64,000 nt of DNA from Candidatus Kouleothrix ribensis (GTDB taxonomy: Bacteria; Chloroflexota; Chloroflexia; Chloroflexales; Roseiflexaceae), in NCBI GenBank assembly GCA_016722075.1, contig JADKGW010000001.1, forward strand, positions 124,001-188,000, given 5' to 3'. The notes under the pieces are model-generated. The model saw nothing but the letters and a program-made list of their open reading frames with translations. It did not search any database and was not told the DNA's origin. Below, piece after piece: positions 17,861 through 27,141 of this stretch. How positions within the stretch are numbered: the first letter of the stretch is position 1; each line of letters begins with the position of its first letter. The position numbers were made by a program, and so were the translations under genes.

Positions 17861-18871
17861 ATGGCAAACTTGCTCGAACTGAAGAATGTGACCAAAATCT
17901 ACTCGCGCGGCGTGCTCTCGCGTAGCTCGACCACCGCCCTGAACGATGTCTCGCTTCGGCTCGACGAGAACGAGCCGACGATCATGACGGTGGCGGGCGA
18001 GAGCGGTAGCGGCAAGACGACGCTGGCCATGCTGCTGCTGGGCTTCATCACGCCGACTTCGGGCCAGATCCTGTATCAGGGCCAGGATATCAGCCGGCTC
18101 CAGGGCAGCGCACGGGTCGCGTTCCGGCGTGAGGTGCAGGCGGTGTTTCAGGATCCGTTTGCGGTCTTCAACCCGTTCTACACCGTCGATCATCTGCTGA
18201 CCGTGCCGATTAAGAAGTTCAAGCTGGCTACCTCGAAGCGCGAGGCGCGCGACCGCATGGAGGAGGCGCTGACAGCCGTGGGCCTGCGCCCGGAAGACAT
18301 CCTGGGCCGCTTTCCGCACCAGCTCTCGGGCGGCCAGCGCCAGCGCATCAATGTGGCGCGCGCGCTGGTGCTCAAGCCCAAGCTGCTGGTGGCCGACGAG
18401 CCGGTGTCGATGGTTGATGCCTCGCTGCGCGCGAATATTCTCGAAACGTTGCGCGGCCTCCAGCGCAACCACGGCGTCTCGATCATCTATATTACACACG
18501 ACCTGACAACCGCCTACCATATTGCCAAATCGATCATGGTGCTCTATCGCGGCTCGGTGATGGAGGCCGGCGATGTCGACGCGGTGATCAAGAGCCCGCA
18601 GCACCCCTACACCCAGCTGCTGATCGACTCGATCCCCTGGCCCGATTTGAAGCGGCGCTGGGGTGAGACCGAGATCAAGGCGCGCGAGGCCGATGGCGTG
18701 CAGGTAGGCGATGGCTGCCGGTTTGCGCCACGCTGCCCGTTTGCGATGGAGAAGTGCGCCGCGTCGCCGCCGCTGTTCCGCCTGCGCGAGCATCAGGCCG
18801 CCGCGTGCTTCCGGTTCGATACGCACGCGCAGATCGCATCCGAACAGCTCTCGGATCTGCTGCCGGTGTAA
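17861..18871 (+). CDS. ABC transporter ATP-binding protein, DppF/OppF type
   Basis: A 336-residue ATPase. Walker A is GESGSGKTT, the signature is LSGGQRQR and Walker B is LLVADEPVSMVD (Val-Ser replaces the more usual Thr-Ser). The C-terminus has the oligo_HPY-type block CRFAPRCPFAMEKC. The ATG at 17861 is preferred because AAAAGG precedes it; an upstream ATG at 17831 would overlap the previous gene. It completes the five-part transporter. The 212 bp after it hold no gene and no clear terminator. Confidence 0.93.
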   Translation: MANLLELKNVTKIYSRGVLSRSSTTALNDVSLRLDENEPTIMTVAGESGSGKTTLAMLLLGFITPTSGQILYQGQDISRLQGSARVAFRREVQAVFQDPFAVFNPFYTVDHLLTVPIKKFKLATSKREARDRMEEALTAVGLRPEDILGRFPHQLSGGQRQRINVARALVLKPKLLVADEPVSMVDASLRANILETLRGLQRNHGVSIIYITHDLTTAYHIAKSIMVLYRGSVMEAGDVDAVIKSPQHPYTQLLIDSIPWPDLKRRWGETEIKAREADGVQVGDGCRFAPRCPFAMEKCAASPPLFRLREHQAAACFRFDTHAQIASEQLSDLLPV

Positions 18872-19083
18872 GCGATCTTCGACGGTTTCGAGCGCCGGCG
18901 CCAGGGTGGCCTGGCAGCCTGCGGCCGCTTCAGACCACCCCCCCACGACACTCGGGCGCGCGCGAACCTGCGCTGCCATGCGCCGCGTGCCTGCCTGGGT
19001 GTCGGGGGCGTAGGCCGGCTTTCCAAACGCTTCTGAGCGTACGCCCCTCGCTGCCTGCGCTGCCGTGATGGAATGCATAGACT

Positions 19084-19992
19084 ATGAGCAAGCAGATTGC
19101 CGGAATTATCCCGATCGTCGCAGCCCCATTCACCAGCGCCGGCGCGCTCGACGAGGACAGCTTTCAGGCGCTGGTGCGGCACCTGCTAGGCACCGGCGCG
19201 CAGGCACTCACGCTGTTTGGGCTGGCGACCGAATTCTATAAGCTTGCCGACGCTGAGCGCGCGCGCATGCAGGCGCTGCTGCTGGCCGAAACCAGCGCCT
19301 CGGCCGAGGTGGCCGGCGTGATCTCGATCACCGACCATAGCTGGGAGCTGGCGGCCGAGCGCGCGCGCGCGGCCGAGCAGCAGGGCGCCGATGCGATCAT
19401 GGTGCTGCCGCCCTACTTCCTCGGCCCGGCCGAGCCGGCGATATTCGAGCACCTCAGGCGTGTGATCGGCGCCGTGCGCATCCCGGCGATCGTGCAGTAT
19501 GCCCCGGCCCAGACGGGCGTGCGCATTGCGCCCGACCTGTTCCTGCGGCTGCGCGACGAGCTGCCCAACGCCGAGTTTGTGAAGGTCGAGACCCAGCCGC
19601 CCGGCCGCTATGTCGCGCAGCTGGCCGAGCGCTCGGCCGGCCGCCTGCGGGCGCTGGTGGGCTATGCCGGCGTGCAGATGCCCGATGTGCTGGCACGCGG
19701 CGCCGTGGGCATCCAGCCCGGCTGCTCGTTCACCGAGGTATATAGCGAGCTGTGGCGCCGCTGGGCGAGCGACCCGGCCGGCTTCCACGCGCTGCACACG
19801 CAGCTGCTGCCCTACATCAGCTATTGGATGCAGGGCGTTGAGCTGATCGTGCGCGCCGAGAAAGTTATTCTCAAGCGCCGCGGCATTATCGCCAGCGACT
19901 ATTGCCGTAGCCCGGCCTATGCGCTCGACGCGCGCGAGCTGGCGCAGATCGAGCAGTTTTTGGAATCGTTTGCCCCGTTTCTGGCACGCTAG
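19084..19992 (+). CDS. DapA-family class I aldolase/dehydratase (KDG-aldolase-like)
   Basis: A 302-residue (beta/alpha)8 protein of the dihydrodipicolinate synthase family. Schiff-base Lys167 lies in FVKVETQPPG and the catalytic Tyr139 in VQYAPAQTG. The family includes 2-keto-3-deoxygluconate aldolase, 5-dehydro-4-deoxyglucarate dehydratase and others; sugar-acid neighbours point to cleavage or dehydration of a 2-keto-3-deoxy acid rather than lysine synthesis. Final assignment cannot be made from motifs alone. It is the first enzyme gene after the transporter. Confidence 0.85.
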   Translation: MSKQIAGIIPIVAAPFTSAGALDEDSFQALVRHLLGTGAQALTLFGLATEFYKLADAERARMQALLLAETSASAEVAGVISITDHSWELAAERARAAEQQGADAIMVLPPYFLGPAEPAIFEHLRRVIGAVRIPAIVQYAPAQTGVRIAPDLFLRLRDELPNAEFVKVETQPPGRYVAQLAERSAGRLRALVGYAGVQMPDVLARGAVGIQPGCSFTEVYSELWRRWASDPAGFHALHTQLLPYISYWMQGVELIVRAEKVILKRRGIIASDYCRSPAYALDARELAQIEQFLESFAPFLAR

Positions 19993-20034
19993 CATGCCGA
20001 TTTCGCAGCCGCTGATGTTTCGCAGTGGGGTAGT

Positions 20035-21012
20035 ATGGCGCAGATCGAGATGACCCGGAGTAGTGCCGCAGGCTTCGACACGATCGAGATCGACACCGGC
20101 GCGCTGGCGCTGACGATCATCCCGGCGCTGGGCGGCAAGATCAGCAGCCTGCGCGATCGGCGCAGCGGCCGCGAGTGGCTGTGGCGGCACCCGCGCATGG
20201 CCTATGCCCAGGTGCCGCACGGCAGCGTGTATACCACCAGCGCCGACACCGGCGGATGGGACGAGTGCTTCCCCAGCGTGGCGGCCTGCGCCTACCCATC
20301 CGCACCATGGGCCGGCGCCGATGTGCAAGATCATGGCGAGCTGTGGTCGCAGCCGGCCGGGCTGGCACTGCACGAAGATGGCGATCGGGCCGAGCTGACG
20401 ACGCGCTGGCAGGGCGTGGCGCTGCCGTATACCCTCGAGCGTCGCATCGCGCTGCGCGCCGGCTCGGCCACTCTGCGGGTCGAGTACCGTGCGCTTAGCC
20501 AGGCCGACGCGCCAATCGCGTTCATCTGGTGCATCCACGCGCTGCTGGCGATCGAGCCGGGGATGCAGCTGCTGCTGCCGCCGGCCGCGCGCTTCAACCG
20601 CTGGGCCGAGCTGCCAGACGGGCTGCTCGCCGGTGAGCGTGGGCTGCGCTACCCGCCGCCGCTGACGGCCGGCGCACCCAGCCTGGCCAGCCTGCCCGAT
20701 CGATCGGCCGGCGTGGCGCTGAAGCTGTGGAGCGACCCGCTGCCGGCAGGCGCCGGCTGGGCCACGCTACGTGCCGGCGACGGCGAGCTGCGCATGAGCT
20801 GGGACGTAGCCCGGCTGCCGCAGCTGGCCATCTGGATGAACCTGGGCGCCTGGGCCGCCGACGGCGGCGCGCCCTACTACAACCTGGGGCTCGAGCCGTG
20901 CATTGGCGCGCAGGACTCGCTAGCCCAGGCGGTGACGACCGAACACCTGTTTGCGACACTGCCGCCGCGTGGAACATACACGTGGTGGCTAGAAATTGAG
21001 CTGGCGGCATGA
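20035..21012 (+). CDS. Aldose 1-epimerase-like protein
   Basis: A 325-residue protein of the galactose mutarotase-like beta-sandwich fold. The N-terminal block ALTIIPALGGKISSLRDRRSG and the central SADTGGWDECFPSV are typical of the aldose-epimerase family. It would interconvert sugar anomers or bind a sugar; substrate unknown. It overlaps the following enolase-superfamily gene by four bases (ATGA), so the two are translationally coupled. Confidence 0.85.
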   Translation: MAQIEMTRSSAAGFDTIEIDTGALALTIIPALGGKISSLRDRRSGREWLWRHPRMAYAQVPHGSVYTTSADTGGWDECFPSVAACAYPSAPWAGADVQDHGELWSQPAGLALHEDGDRAELTTRWQGVALPYTLERRIALRAGSATLRVEYRALSQADAPIAFIWCIHALLAIEPGMQLLLPPAARFNRWAELPDGLLAGERGLRYPPPLTAGAPSLASLPDRSAGVALKLWSDPLPAGAGWATLRAGDGELRMSWDVARLPQLAIWMNLGAWAADGGAPYYNLGLEPCIGAQDSLAQAVTTEHLFATLPPRGTYTWWLEIELAA

Positions 21013-22163
21013 GAATCACCGAAGTCACAACCTACATCGTCGGCAATGCCTGGAAGAACTGGCTGTTCACCCGCGTCGACACCGACGCGGGCCTGCACGG
21101 CATCGGCGAGGCGACACTCAACGGCTTCGCCAAAGCCACCGAGGCGGCCATCCACGAGCTGAAGCGCTTCGTGATCGGCCAGGATCCGTTCGATGTCGAG
21201 AATCATAGCCTGCGGCTGTTCCGCGAGGTCTACTCGGATGGCGGGCAGATCCAGGGCGCCGCGCTGGCCGGGATCGAGTTTGCCTGCTGGGACATCATGG
21301 GCAAGGCCACGCAGCAGCCGGTGTACAAGCTACTGGGCGGGCGCTGCCACGAGCGCCTGCGCGTGTATGCCAACGGCTGGTATCGTGGGCCGCGCGAGCC
21401 GCAGAGCTTCCACGATAAAGCCACAGAAGTGGTGGCACGCGGCTACACTGCGCTGAAGTTCGACCCGTTCGGCTCGGCCTGGCGCGTGGTCGATCGGGCC
21501 GACTTCGCGCTGGCGATCGAGATTATTGCCGCAGTGCGCGACGCGGTCGGCCCGCATGTCGACATCCTGATCGAGGGCCATAATCGCTTTAGCGTGCATA
21601 CCGCGCTCCAGTTCGCCGAGGCCATGGCGCCCTACGCGCCGACCTGGTTCGAGGCGCCGGTGCCGCCCCAGCGGATCAGCTCGATGGTTGAAGTGGCCAG
21701 GCGCAGCCCGGTGCCAATAGCCTGCGGCGAAGATTACTACTGCATCCAGCAGTTCAGCGAGCTGCTGGCGCACGATGCGGTGCAGATCATCCAGCTCGAG
21801 CCGCAGTACCTGGGCATGACCATGGCGAAGCAGGTTTGCGGTATGGTCAACGCCTTCAATGGCGTCACTGCCCCGCACAGCGCGCAGGGGCCGCTGTGCT
21901 CGCTGGTGTGCGCGCACCTGAACATGGCCACGCCGAACTTCCTGATCCACGAGATCTTCGATGAGTTCAACGACGACTGGAGTGCGCGCATTCTGACCAA
22001 CCCGGTGCAGGTGCGCGACGGCTATATCGAGCTGGGCGACGACCGGGCCGGCTGGGGTAGCGATCTGAACTACGACGAGATCGCCAAACACCCGTATAAC
22101 CCGAACAACTTCCTGCCGCTGTTCCGGGCCGGCTGGGAGCGCCGCACGCCGGTGGCAGGGTAG
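21009..22163 (+). CDS. Mandelate racemase/muconate lactonizing family protein
   Basis: A 384-residue enolase-superfamily enzyme. Active-site stations are LIEGHNRF, FEAPVPP, CGEDYY and APHSAQGPL. The first metal ligand station reads E-x-H, where the galactonate dehydratase-like protein at 4774-5952 has D-x-H; the final His matches the galactonate dehydratase-like group. It probably dehydrates or epimerises a sugar acid. Coupled to the aldose-epimerase-like gene and followed by an SDR after 71 bp. Confidence 0.87.
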   Translation: MRITEVTTYIVGNAWKNWLFTRVDTDAGLHGIGEATLNGFAKATEAAIHELKRFVIGQDPFDVENHSLRLFREVYSDGGQIQGAALAGIEFACWDIMGKATQQPVYKLLGGRCHERLRVYANGWYRGPREPQSFHDKATEVVARGYTALKFDPFGSAWRVVDRADFALAIEIIAAVRDAVGPHVDILIEGHNRFSVHTALQFAEAMAPYAPTWFEAPVPPQRISSMVEVARRSPVPIACGEDYYCIQQFSELLAHDAVQIIQLEPQYLGMTMAKQVCGMVNAFNGVTAPHSAQGPLCSLVCAHLNMATPNFLIHEIFDEFNDDWSARILTNPVQVRDGYIELGDDRAGWGSDLNYDEIAKHPYNPNNFLPLFRAGWERRTPVAG

Positions 22164-22234
22164 CGCGTGACCACGCAGGCCACGAGAGCTACCCTTGCCG
22201 TGCGCCCGCTGGTGCGACTGAATTGGGTGTTGTG

Positions 22235-23026
22235 ATGAGCCTGACGATCGATCTGAGCGGCCGGCGCGCGCTGGTGACGGGCGTAAGCAGCGGGATCGGC
22301 GCGGCGATTGCGCTGGCGCTGGCGCAGGCCGGCTGCGACGTGGCCGGCTGCGGGGCCGAAGCTGCGGCCAGCCCTGGCGCGCAGGCCTTCGTGGCCGATG
22401 CCGAGCGGCAGGGCCGGCGCGCGTTCTACCAGGCCGCCGACCTGGCCGATGCGGCGGCGGCGCGCGCATTCGTGGCCTGGGGTGCCGCGCAGCTTGGCGG
22501 CGTCGAGATCGTGGTGTCGAACGCCGGGCGTAACTATAACCTCGGCGCGGCGGCGTGCAGCGAGGAGGCCTGGCGCGCGAATATGGATCTGAACCTGGCG
22601 GCGCACTGGCGCGTGGCGCAGGCGGCCAAGCCATTGCTCGACCAGGCCGCGCGCGCGGTGGTGATCATCATCGCCTCGAATCATGCCTTTGTGACGATCG
22701 CCAACAGCTTCCCGTATAACGTCGCCAAGGCCGGCCTCACGGCTATGGTTCAGTCGCTGGCGCTGGAATGGGGTCCGCACATCCGCGCGGTTGGCGTTGC
22801 GCCTGGCTTTATCGACACGCCGATGAATACGGAGTGGTTTGGCCGCTTCGGCGACCCGGCCGCCAAGCGCGCGCAGATCGAGGCGCTGCACCCGGTTGGG
22901 CGGATCGGCAGCCCGGCCGAGATCGGCGCGCTGTGTGCGTTTCTGGCCAGCCCACTGGCCGGCTTCATCTCGGGCACGACGATTCTTGCCGACGGTGGGC
23001 GCAGCGCGGTGATGCAGGATGCCTGA
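22235..23026 (+). CDS. SDR-family oxidoreductase
   Basis: A 263-residue classical SDR. The NAD(P) motif is TGVSSGIG near residues 14-21, NAG is in SNAGRNYN and the catalytic YNVAK is present. The ATG at 22235 (MSLTIDL) is chosen; an in-frame TTG lies 12 bp upstream. Substrate is probably a polyol, aldonate or keto-sugar acid by context. The gene region is slightly enriched in GCGCGC runs but otherwise like its neighbours. Confidence 0.87.
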   Translation: MSLTIDLSGRRALVTGVSSGIGAAIALALAQAGCDVAGCGAEAAASPGAQAFVADAERQGRRAFYQAADLADAAAARAFVAWGAAQLGGVEIVVSNAGRNYNLGAAACSEEAWRANMDLNLAAHWRVAQAAKPLLDQAARAVVIIIASNHAFVTIANSFPYNVAKAGLTAMVQSLALEWGPHIRAVGVAPGFIDTPMNTEWFGRFGDPAAKRAQIEALHPVGRIGSPAEIGALCAFLASPLAGFISGTTILADGGRSAVMQDA

Positions 23027-23112
23027 GCATACCCGCCTTCTCGCCCGGCCAGGCCGGCGCGCACGACCGCACATATGGCGGCCTGCGTGCCATTGCATAG
23101 ATAGACAGTACA

Positions 23113-23137
23113 GGTCGGGATCGACCGGTATCATACC
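23113..23137. promoter_or_regulatory. Two adjoining palindromes, possible operator of the GntR-LacI regulator
   Basis: GGTCG-GGAT-CGACC (23113-23126) is directly followed by GGTAT-C-ATACC (23127-23137). Both are perfect inverted repeats and end 12 bp before the regulator's GTG start. The position suits autoregulation; it is an inference. Confidence 0.4.
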
Positions 23138-23149
23138 AGAGGTGCTATA

Positions 23150-24232
23150 GTGCATGCCGTGCATCGAACCAATCAGCTGGCTACGGCGCTGCGCACCGCG
23201 ATCGCGCAGGGCATCTATAGCGACGGCCAGCTGATTCCTTCGGAGCGCGAGCTAGCCAGCAGCCAGGGACTCTCGCGCACGACGGTGCGGCGCGCGATCG
23301 AGCTGCTGGTCAACGAAGGTGTGCTCTACCGGGTGCCCGGCGCAGGCACCTACGTCGGCCGGCTGCACGAGTCGGCCAGCGAGCATGCCACGCTCGGGCT
23401 GATCCTGCCTTCGTTGGCGAACCCATACTTTGGCGAGCTGGCGACCGCGATCGAGCGCGAGAGCACGCGCACCGGCTACCAGCTGCTGCTGGGCCAGTCG
23501 AACCTGATCAGCCGCAGCGAGGTGCCGTACCTGGCGCGCTACGCCGAGAACACGGCCGTAAAAGGCGTGATTACCATCTCGTCGGGCCACGAGATCCCCG
23601 GCGAGTCGTACGAGCAGCTGGCGCGGCTCGGGAAGCCGTTTTTGTTCGTTGTCCGCCACGCCGAGACGGTGATGGCCGACTCAGTGGCGACCGATCATGT
23701 CGGTGGGGCGCGCGAGCTGATGCAGTACCTGATCGGGCTAGGCCACCGCCGGATCGCGTATATCGGCGAGCCGGATGTGCGCCTGTCGCGGCACTACCAG
23801 GGCTACCTCGAGGCGCTGCAGGCAGCCGGGCTGCCGGCCGACCCGCAGCTGCAGGTGGCGGCCGCGCTGGGCGATTTCGAGCAGGGCGGCGAGGCTGGCA
23901 CGCGCGAGCTGCTGGCACGTGGCGTGCCGTTCACGGCGATCTTTGCCCAGATCGATATCGTGGCGATCGGCGTGCTGCGCGCGCTGCGCGCGGCCGGCCT
24001 GCGTGTGCCGGCCGATGTCTCGCTGGTCGGCTTCGACAACATCCCCAGCGCGGCCCACCTCGACCCGCCGCTCACCAGTGTTGACCATACGGTGAGTGAA
24101 ATTGGGCGGCTGGCGGTGCTGCTGCTACAAGACCGAATCAGCGGCCGTTACGACGGCCCGACCCGGCGTGTGATCATCCAGCCGCGGCTGGTGCTGCGTG
24201 CTTCGTCGGCCGCGCCCGGCATGCGAGTATAA
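23150..24232 (+). CDS. Hybrid regulator: GntR winged helix with LacI-type sugar-binding domain
   Basis: A 360-residue protein. Residues about 5-68 are a GntR HTH (GQLIPSERELASSQGLSRTTVRRAIELLVNEGVL, GAGTYVG). Residues about 80-350 are a periplasmic-binding-protein fold as in LacI/AraR (TLGLILPSLANPYFGELATAIE, HRRIAYIGE, GFDNIPSAAHLDPPLTSV). This is the AraR-like architecture; it would bind a sugar and repress. The start is GTG at 23150 (alternative GTG 23159); an ATG at 23154 is out of frame. It probably controls the mannonate and uronate genes around it. Confidence 0.9.
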   Translation: MHAVHRTNQLATALRTAIAQGIYSDGQLIPSERELASSQGLSRTTVRRAIELLVNEGVLYRVPGAGTYVGRLHESASEHATLGLILPSLANPYFGELATAIERESTRTGYQLLLGQSNLISRSEVPYLARYAENTAVKGVITISSGHEIPGESYEQLARLGKPFLFVVRHAETVMADSVATDHVGGARELMQYLIGLGHRRIAYIGEPDVRLSRHYQGYLEALQAAGLPADPQLQVAAALGDFEQGGEAGTRELLARGVPFTAIFAQIDIVAIGVLRALRAAGLRVPADVSLVGFDNIPSAAHLDPPLTSVDHTVSEIGRLAVLLLQDRISGRYDGPTRRVIIQPRLVLRASSAAPGMRV

Positions 24233-24245
24233 TCAGGAGCACCCC

Positions 24246-25220
24246 ATGATCCAGATTGCCGAGTTTCTGCCACCCACGCCCGCGCCGCTGTGGAAGCTCG
24301 CGAAACAGGCGGGGGTCGATTGGGCCGTAGGCGGCCTGCCGTTCGGCGAACCGTTTAACGGCGCGGATGCGCCGTGGGACTACCTGCCGCTGCTGCGTAT
24401 GAAGCAGCGCTACGAAAGCGGCGGCTTCAACCTGGCGGTGATCGAGGCGCGCCCGCCGCTGAACCTGGCCAAGCGCGGGCTGCCCGGCCGCGATGCCGAG
24501 ATCGCCAGCGTGTGTACGCTGATCGAGAACATGGGCCGGCTGGGCATCCCGGTGTGGTGCTACGAGTGGATGACCGACTTCAACTGGCTGCGCACCAGCA
24601 CCAGCACGGCCTCGCGCGGCGGCTCGGTGGTGACTAGCTTCGACAATGCGCTGATGCGCGATGCACCGCCGAGCGAGCACGGGCCGATCAGCGACGAGCA
24701 GCTGTGGGCTAACCTGGAGTACTTCCTGCAGCGCGTGCTGCCGGTGGCCGAGCGGGCCGGCGTCAAGCTGGCCATGCACCCCGACGACCCGCCGCTCTCG
24801 CCCATCCGCGGCGTGAGCCGGATCATGCGCAGCGTCGAGAACTTCCAGCGCCTGCTCGCGCTCGTGCCAAGCCCGGCCAACGGCATTACCATGTGCCAGG
24901 GCAACTTCACACTCATGACCACCGACCTGCCCGGCGTGATCCGCGACTTCGGCCGGCAGGGCAAGATCTTCTTCGTTCATTTCCGCGACGTGCAGGGCAC
25001 GCCCGAGCAGTTCCACGAGACATGGCACGACGCGGGGCAGACCGACATGCTCGCGTGCATGCGCGCCTACCGCGCGATCGGCTTCGAGGGCGTGCTGCGG
25101 CCCGACCACGTGCCGACTGTCGAGGGCGATAGTAACGACAACGCCGGCTACTCATCGTTCGGCCGGCTGTACGCGATCGGCTACATCCGCGGCCTGCGCC
25201 AGGCAGTCTATGCCGAGTAA
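24246..25220 (+). CDS. uxuA: Mannonate dehydratase, UxuA-like
   Basis: A 324-residue TIM-barrel protein with the UxuA hallmarks KLAMHPDDPPLSPIRG, MCQGNFTLM and FVHFRDVQGTPEQFHETWHDAGQTDM. It converts D-mannonate to 2-keto-3-deoxygluconate in glucuronate breakdown. It is shorter than the E. coli enzyme (394 residues), as in many non-enterobacterial members. CAGGAGC precedes the ATG at 24246 by 5 bp. It follows the hybrid regulator by 13 bp. A second, unrelated candidate for the same reaction (RspA/ManD type) is at 29423. Confidence 0.88.
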   Translation: MIQIAEFLPPTPAPLWKLAKQAGVDWAVGGLPFGEPFNGADAPWDYLPLLRMKQRYESGGFNLAVIEARPPLNLAKRGLPGRDAEIASVCTLIENMGRLGIPVWCYEWMTDFNWLRTSTSTASRGGSVVTSFDNALMRDAPPSEHGPISDEQLWANLEYFLQRVLPVAERAGVKLAMHPDDPPLSPIRGVSRIMRSVENFQRLLALVPSPANGITMCQGNFTLMTTDLPGVIRDFGRQGKIFFVHFRDVQGTPEQFHETWHDAGQTDMLACMRAYRAIGFEGVLRPDHVPTVEGDSNDNAGYSSFGRLYAIGYIRGLRQAVYAE

Positions 25221-25230
25221 CGAGAAGCGA

Positions 25231-25286
25231 TCCACAGATTACACCGATTGCTTGACATAATCTGTGTAATCTGCATAATCTGTGGA
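25231..25286 (+). promoter_or_regulatory. Inverted repeat CCACAGATTA with embedded promoter-like boxes
   Basis: TCCACAGATTA (25231-25241) is perfectly inverted at 25276-25286, and an inner pair AGATTACAC-GATT/AATCTGTGTAATCT matches at 13 of 14 positions. Inside it TTGACA (25252-25257), 16 bp, CATAAT (25274-25279) could serve as a promoter for the SDR gene at 25307. Pieces of the same repeat are at 57160-57180. Confidence 0.5.
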
Positions 25287-25306
25287 CTATTAACGAGCAC
25301 ACACGC

Positions 25307-26134
25307 ATGCGAATTGCTATTACCGGCGGCAGCGGCGGCATTGGCCGCGCCGTGATCGATCTGGCGCTGGCCCAGGGCCACGCGGTCGTGAGCATCGACC
25401 GCGCGCGCCCGACCGACGAGCTGGCCCGCGCCGACGTGACATTCGTCGAGGCCGACATAGCGCAGTACGATGCGCTTGAGCAGGCGCTGCACGGCTGCGA
25501 CGCGCTGATCCACCTGGCGGCGATCCCCTCGCCCGGCCAGCACCCCGACCACATCGTGCATAACAATAACGTCGTCGGCAGCTACAACGCGCTGCGCGCC
25601 GCCGCCGAGCTAGGCATCTGGCGGGTGTGCCAGGCCTCGAGCGTCAACGCAATCGGCCACTCGTACAGCCGCGCACCGCGCTACGACTACTTCCCGCTCG
25701 ACGAGCAGCACCCGACCTACAACGAAGACCCGTACAGCCTCTCGAAGTGGATCTGCGAGCAGCAGGCCGACTCGTTCGTGCGCCGCTACGAACAGATGCG
25801 CATCGCCAGCCTGCGCTTCCACTGGGTGACGGAAGACCCGGCCGCCCCCGCGAAGTTCTACCGCGACCTGGACAGCCTGCAGGCCAAACACCTGTGGGCC
25901 TGGACGCACCGCAGCGCGGCGGCGCGCGCATGCCTGCTGGGCGTCACGGCCGACTTTCGCGGCCACGAGGTGTTCTTCATCGTCGCGCCCACCACCGTGG
26001 TCAGCACGCCATCACTCGAGCTGGTGCAGCGGTTCTACCCTGGCCTGCCGGTGCGCGGCGATCTAAGCGGCACACGCAGCTTCTTCGACAGCAGCAAGGC
26101 CGAGCGGCTGCTCGGCTGGAACCACGACGCGTAG
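25307..26134 (+). CDS. NAD(P)-dependent epimerase/dehydratase (uronate-dehydrogenase-like SDR)
   Basis: A 275-residue extended SDR with TGGSGGIG near residues 6-13, DALIHLAAIPSPG, and the catalytic YSLSK. It is a clear paralogue of the protein at 5998-6819, sharing RAPRYDYFPLDEQHPTY and the C-terminal GDLSG-FFDS-KAERLLGW region. Oxidation of a uronate or epimerisation of a sugar derivative is likely; the substrate is not determined. It follows the mannonate dehydratase gene and a CCACAGATTA repeat that may contain its promoter. Confidence 0.86.
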   Translation: MRIAITGGSGGIGRAVIDLALAQGHAVVSIDRARPTDELARADVTFVEADIAQYDALEQALHGCDALIHLAAIPSPGQHPDHIVHNNNVVGSYNALRAAAELGIWRVCQASSVNAIGHSYSRAPRYDYFPLDEQHPTYNEDPYSLSKWICEQQADSFVRRYEQMRIASLRFHWVTEDPAAPAKFYRDLDSLQAKHLWAWTHRSAAARACLLGVTADFRGHEVFFIVAPTTVVSTPSLELVQRFYPGLPVRGDLSGTRSFFDSSKAERLLGWNHDA

Positions 26135-26319
26135 CAGCGCGATCATGAACGTTCCGCGATCAGCCCGCTCCAGCCGGCGTCGCGCGGGCGCGCGGTGGCC
26201 GCAGCCCCGCGCCGAATCGAGCGCGGATTACAGGGTACAAGCTCATTATCGTGCTGCGCGCCTGGAAGAGCAACCGATCGGCGAATGAGGCATTCGCCCA
26301 GAGTAGTGGGAGCAAACTC

Positions 26320-27141
26320 ATGCATATACAACCCACGCGCGAGGACATGATCGCGCTGACTAGCCTGAACCCGTTCGAGCGCTTCGCCGATGGCCGGCCG
26401 CGTGTACCCGACGACCTGATCGAGCGCATGAAGCAGGTGACGACCGAAGAAGCCTGGGGCGTGCTGCGCCAGCACGGCTACCACCGCCAGTTCGAAGGCA
26501 ACTGGCGCGAAACTCACCCCGGCACGATCATGGTCGGCCGCGCAGTCACCGCGCAGTTTTTGCCGCACCGGCCCGACTACCACGACGCCATCCAGCAGGC
26601 CGGCCTGAACGAAGGCCGCAGTGGCATTGGCGGCCAGAACTCGTGGGTGATCGAGACACTCGAGCACGGCGATGTGATGGTGGTCGATATTTTCGGCAAG
26701 ATCAAGGACGGCACGGTGGTGGGCGACAACCTGGGCACCGCCGTGCGCACGCGCACCCGCGCCGGCGCAGTGATCGACGGCGGCATCCGCGACTACCAGG
26801 GCCTGGTGCAGCTGACCGGCGTCAACTTCTATATGCGCGGCGTCGACCCGACTGCGATTGCCGATGTGACGCTGGCCGGGCTGAATATTCCGATCCGGAT
26901 CGGCGGCATCACCGTGCTGCCCGGCGACGTGATCCTCGGCACTCCTACCGGCATCATCGTGATCCCGCCACACCTGGTGCAGCAGGTGGTCGACGACAGC
27001 GAGGCCATCCGCGTGCGCGACGAGTTCGGCAAGCTACGGCTCGACCAGGGCATCTACATCAGCGGCGAGATCGATGTGCCGACCTGGCGTGAAGACATCG
27101 AAGCCGACTTCCAGGCCTGGAAGCAGGCGAAGCGCCGATGA
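26320..27141 (+). CDS. RraA-family protein (aldolase/lyase-like)
   Basis: A 273-residue protein. The RraA/HMG-CHA aldolase core carries GDNLGTAVRT and GGIRD, the G-x3-D and R-D residues that hold the divalent metal and substrate in class II pyruvate aldolases of this fold. It is longer than E. coli RraA (161 residues), with about 60 extra N-terminal and 40 C-terminal residues, as in sugar-acid-associated members. A retro-aldol or decarboxylation of a keto-acid is more likely than RNase E control. Its last codons (KQAKRR-stop) have been copied into the following tandem repeat. Confidence 0.82.
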   Translation: MHIQPTREDMIALTSLNPFERFADGRPRVPDDLIERMKQVTTEEAWGVLRQHGYHRQFEGNWRETHPGTIMVGRAVTAQFLPHRPDYHDAIQQAGLNEGRSGIGGQNSWVIETLEHGDVMVVDIFGKIKDGTVVGDNLGTAVRTRTRAGAVIDGGIRDYQGLVQLTGVNFYMRGVDPTAIADVTLAGLNIPIRIGGITVLPGDVILGTPTGIIVIPPHLVQQVVDDSEAIRVRDEFGKLRLDQGIYISGEIDVPTWREDIEADFQAWKQAKRR

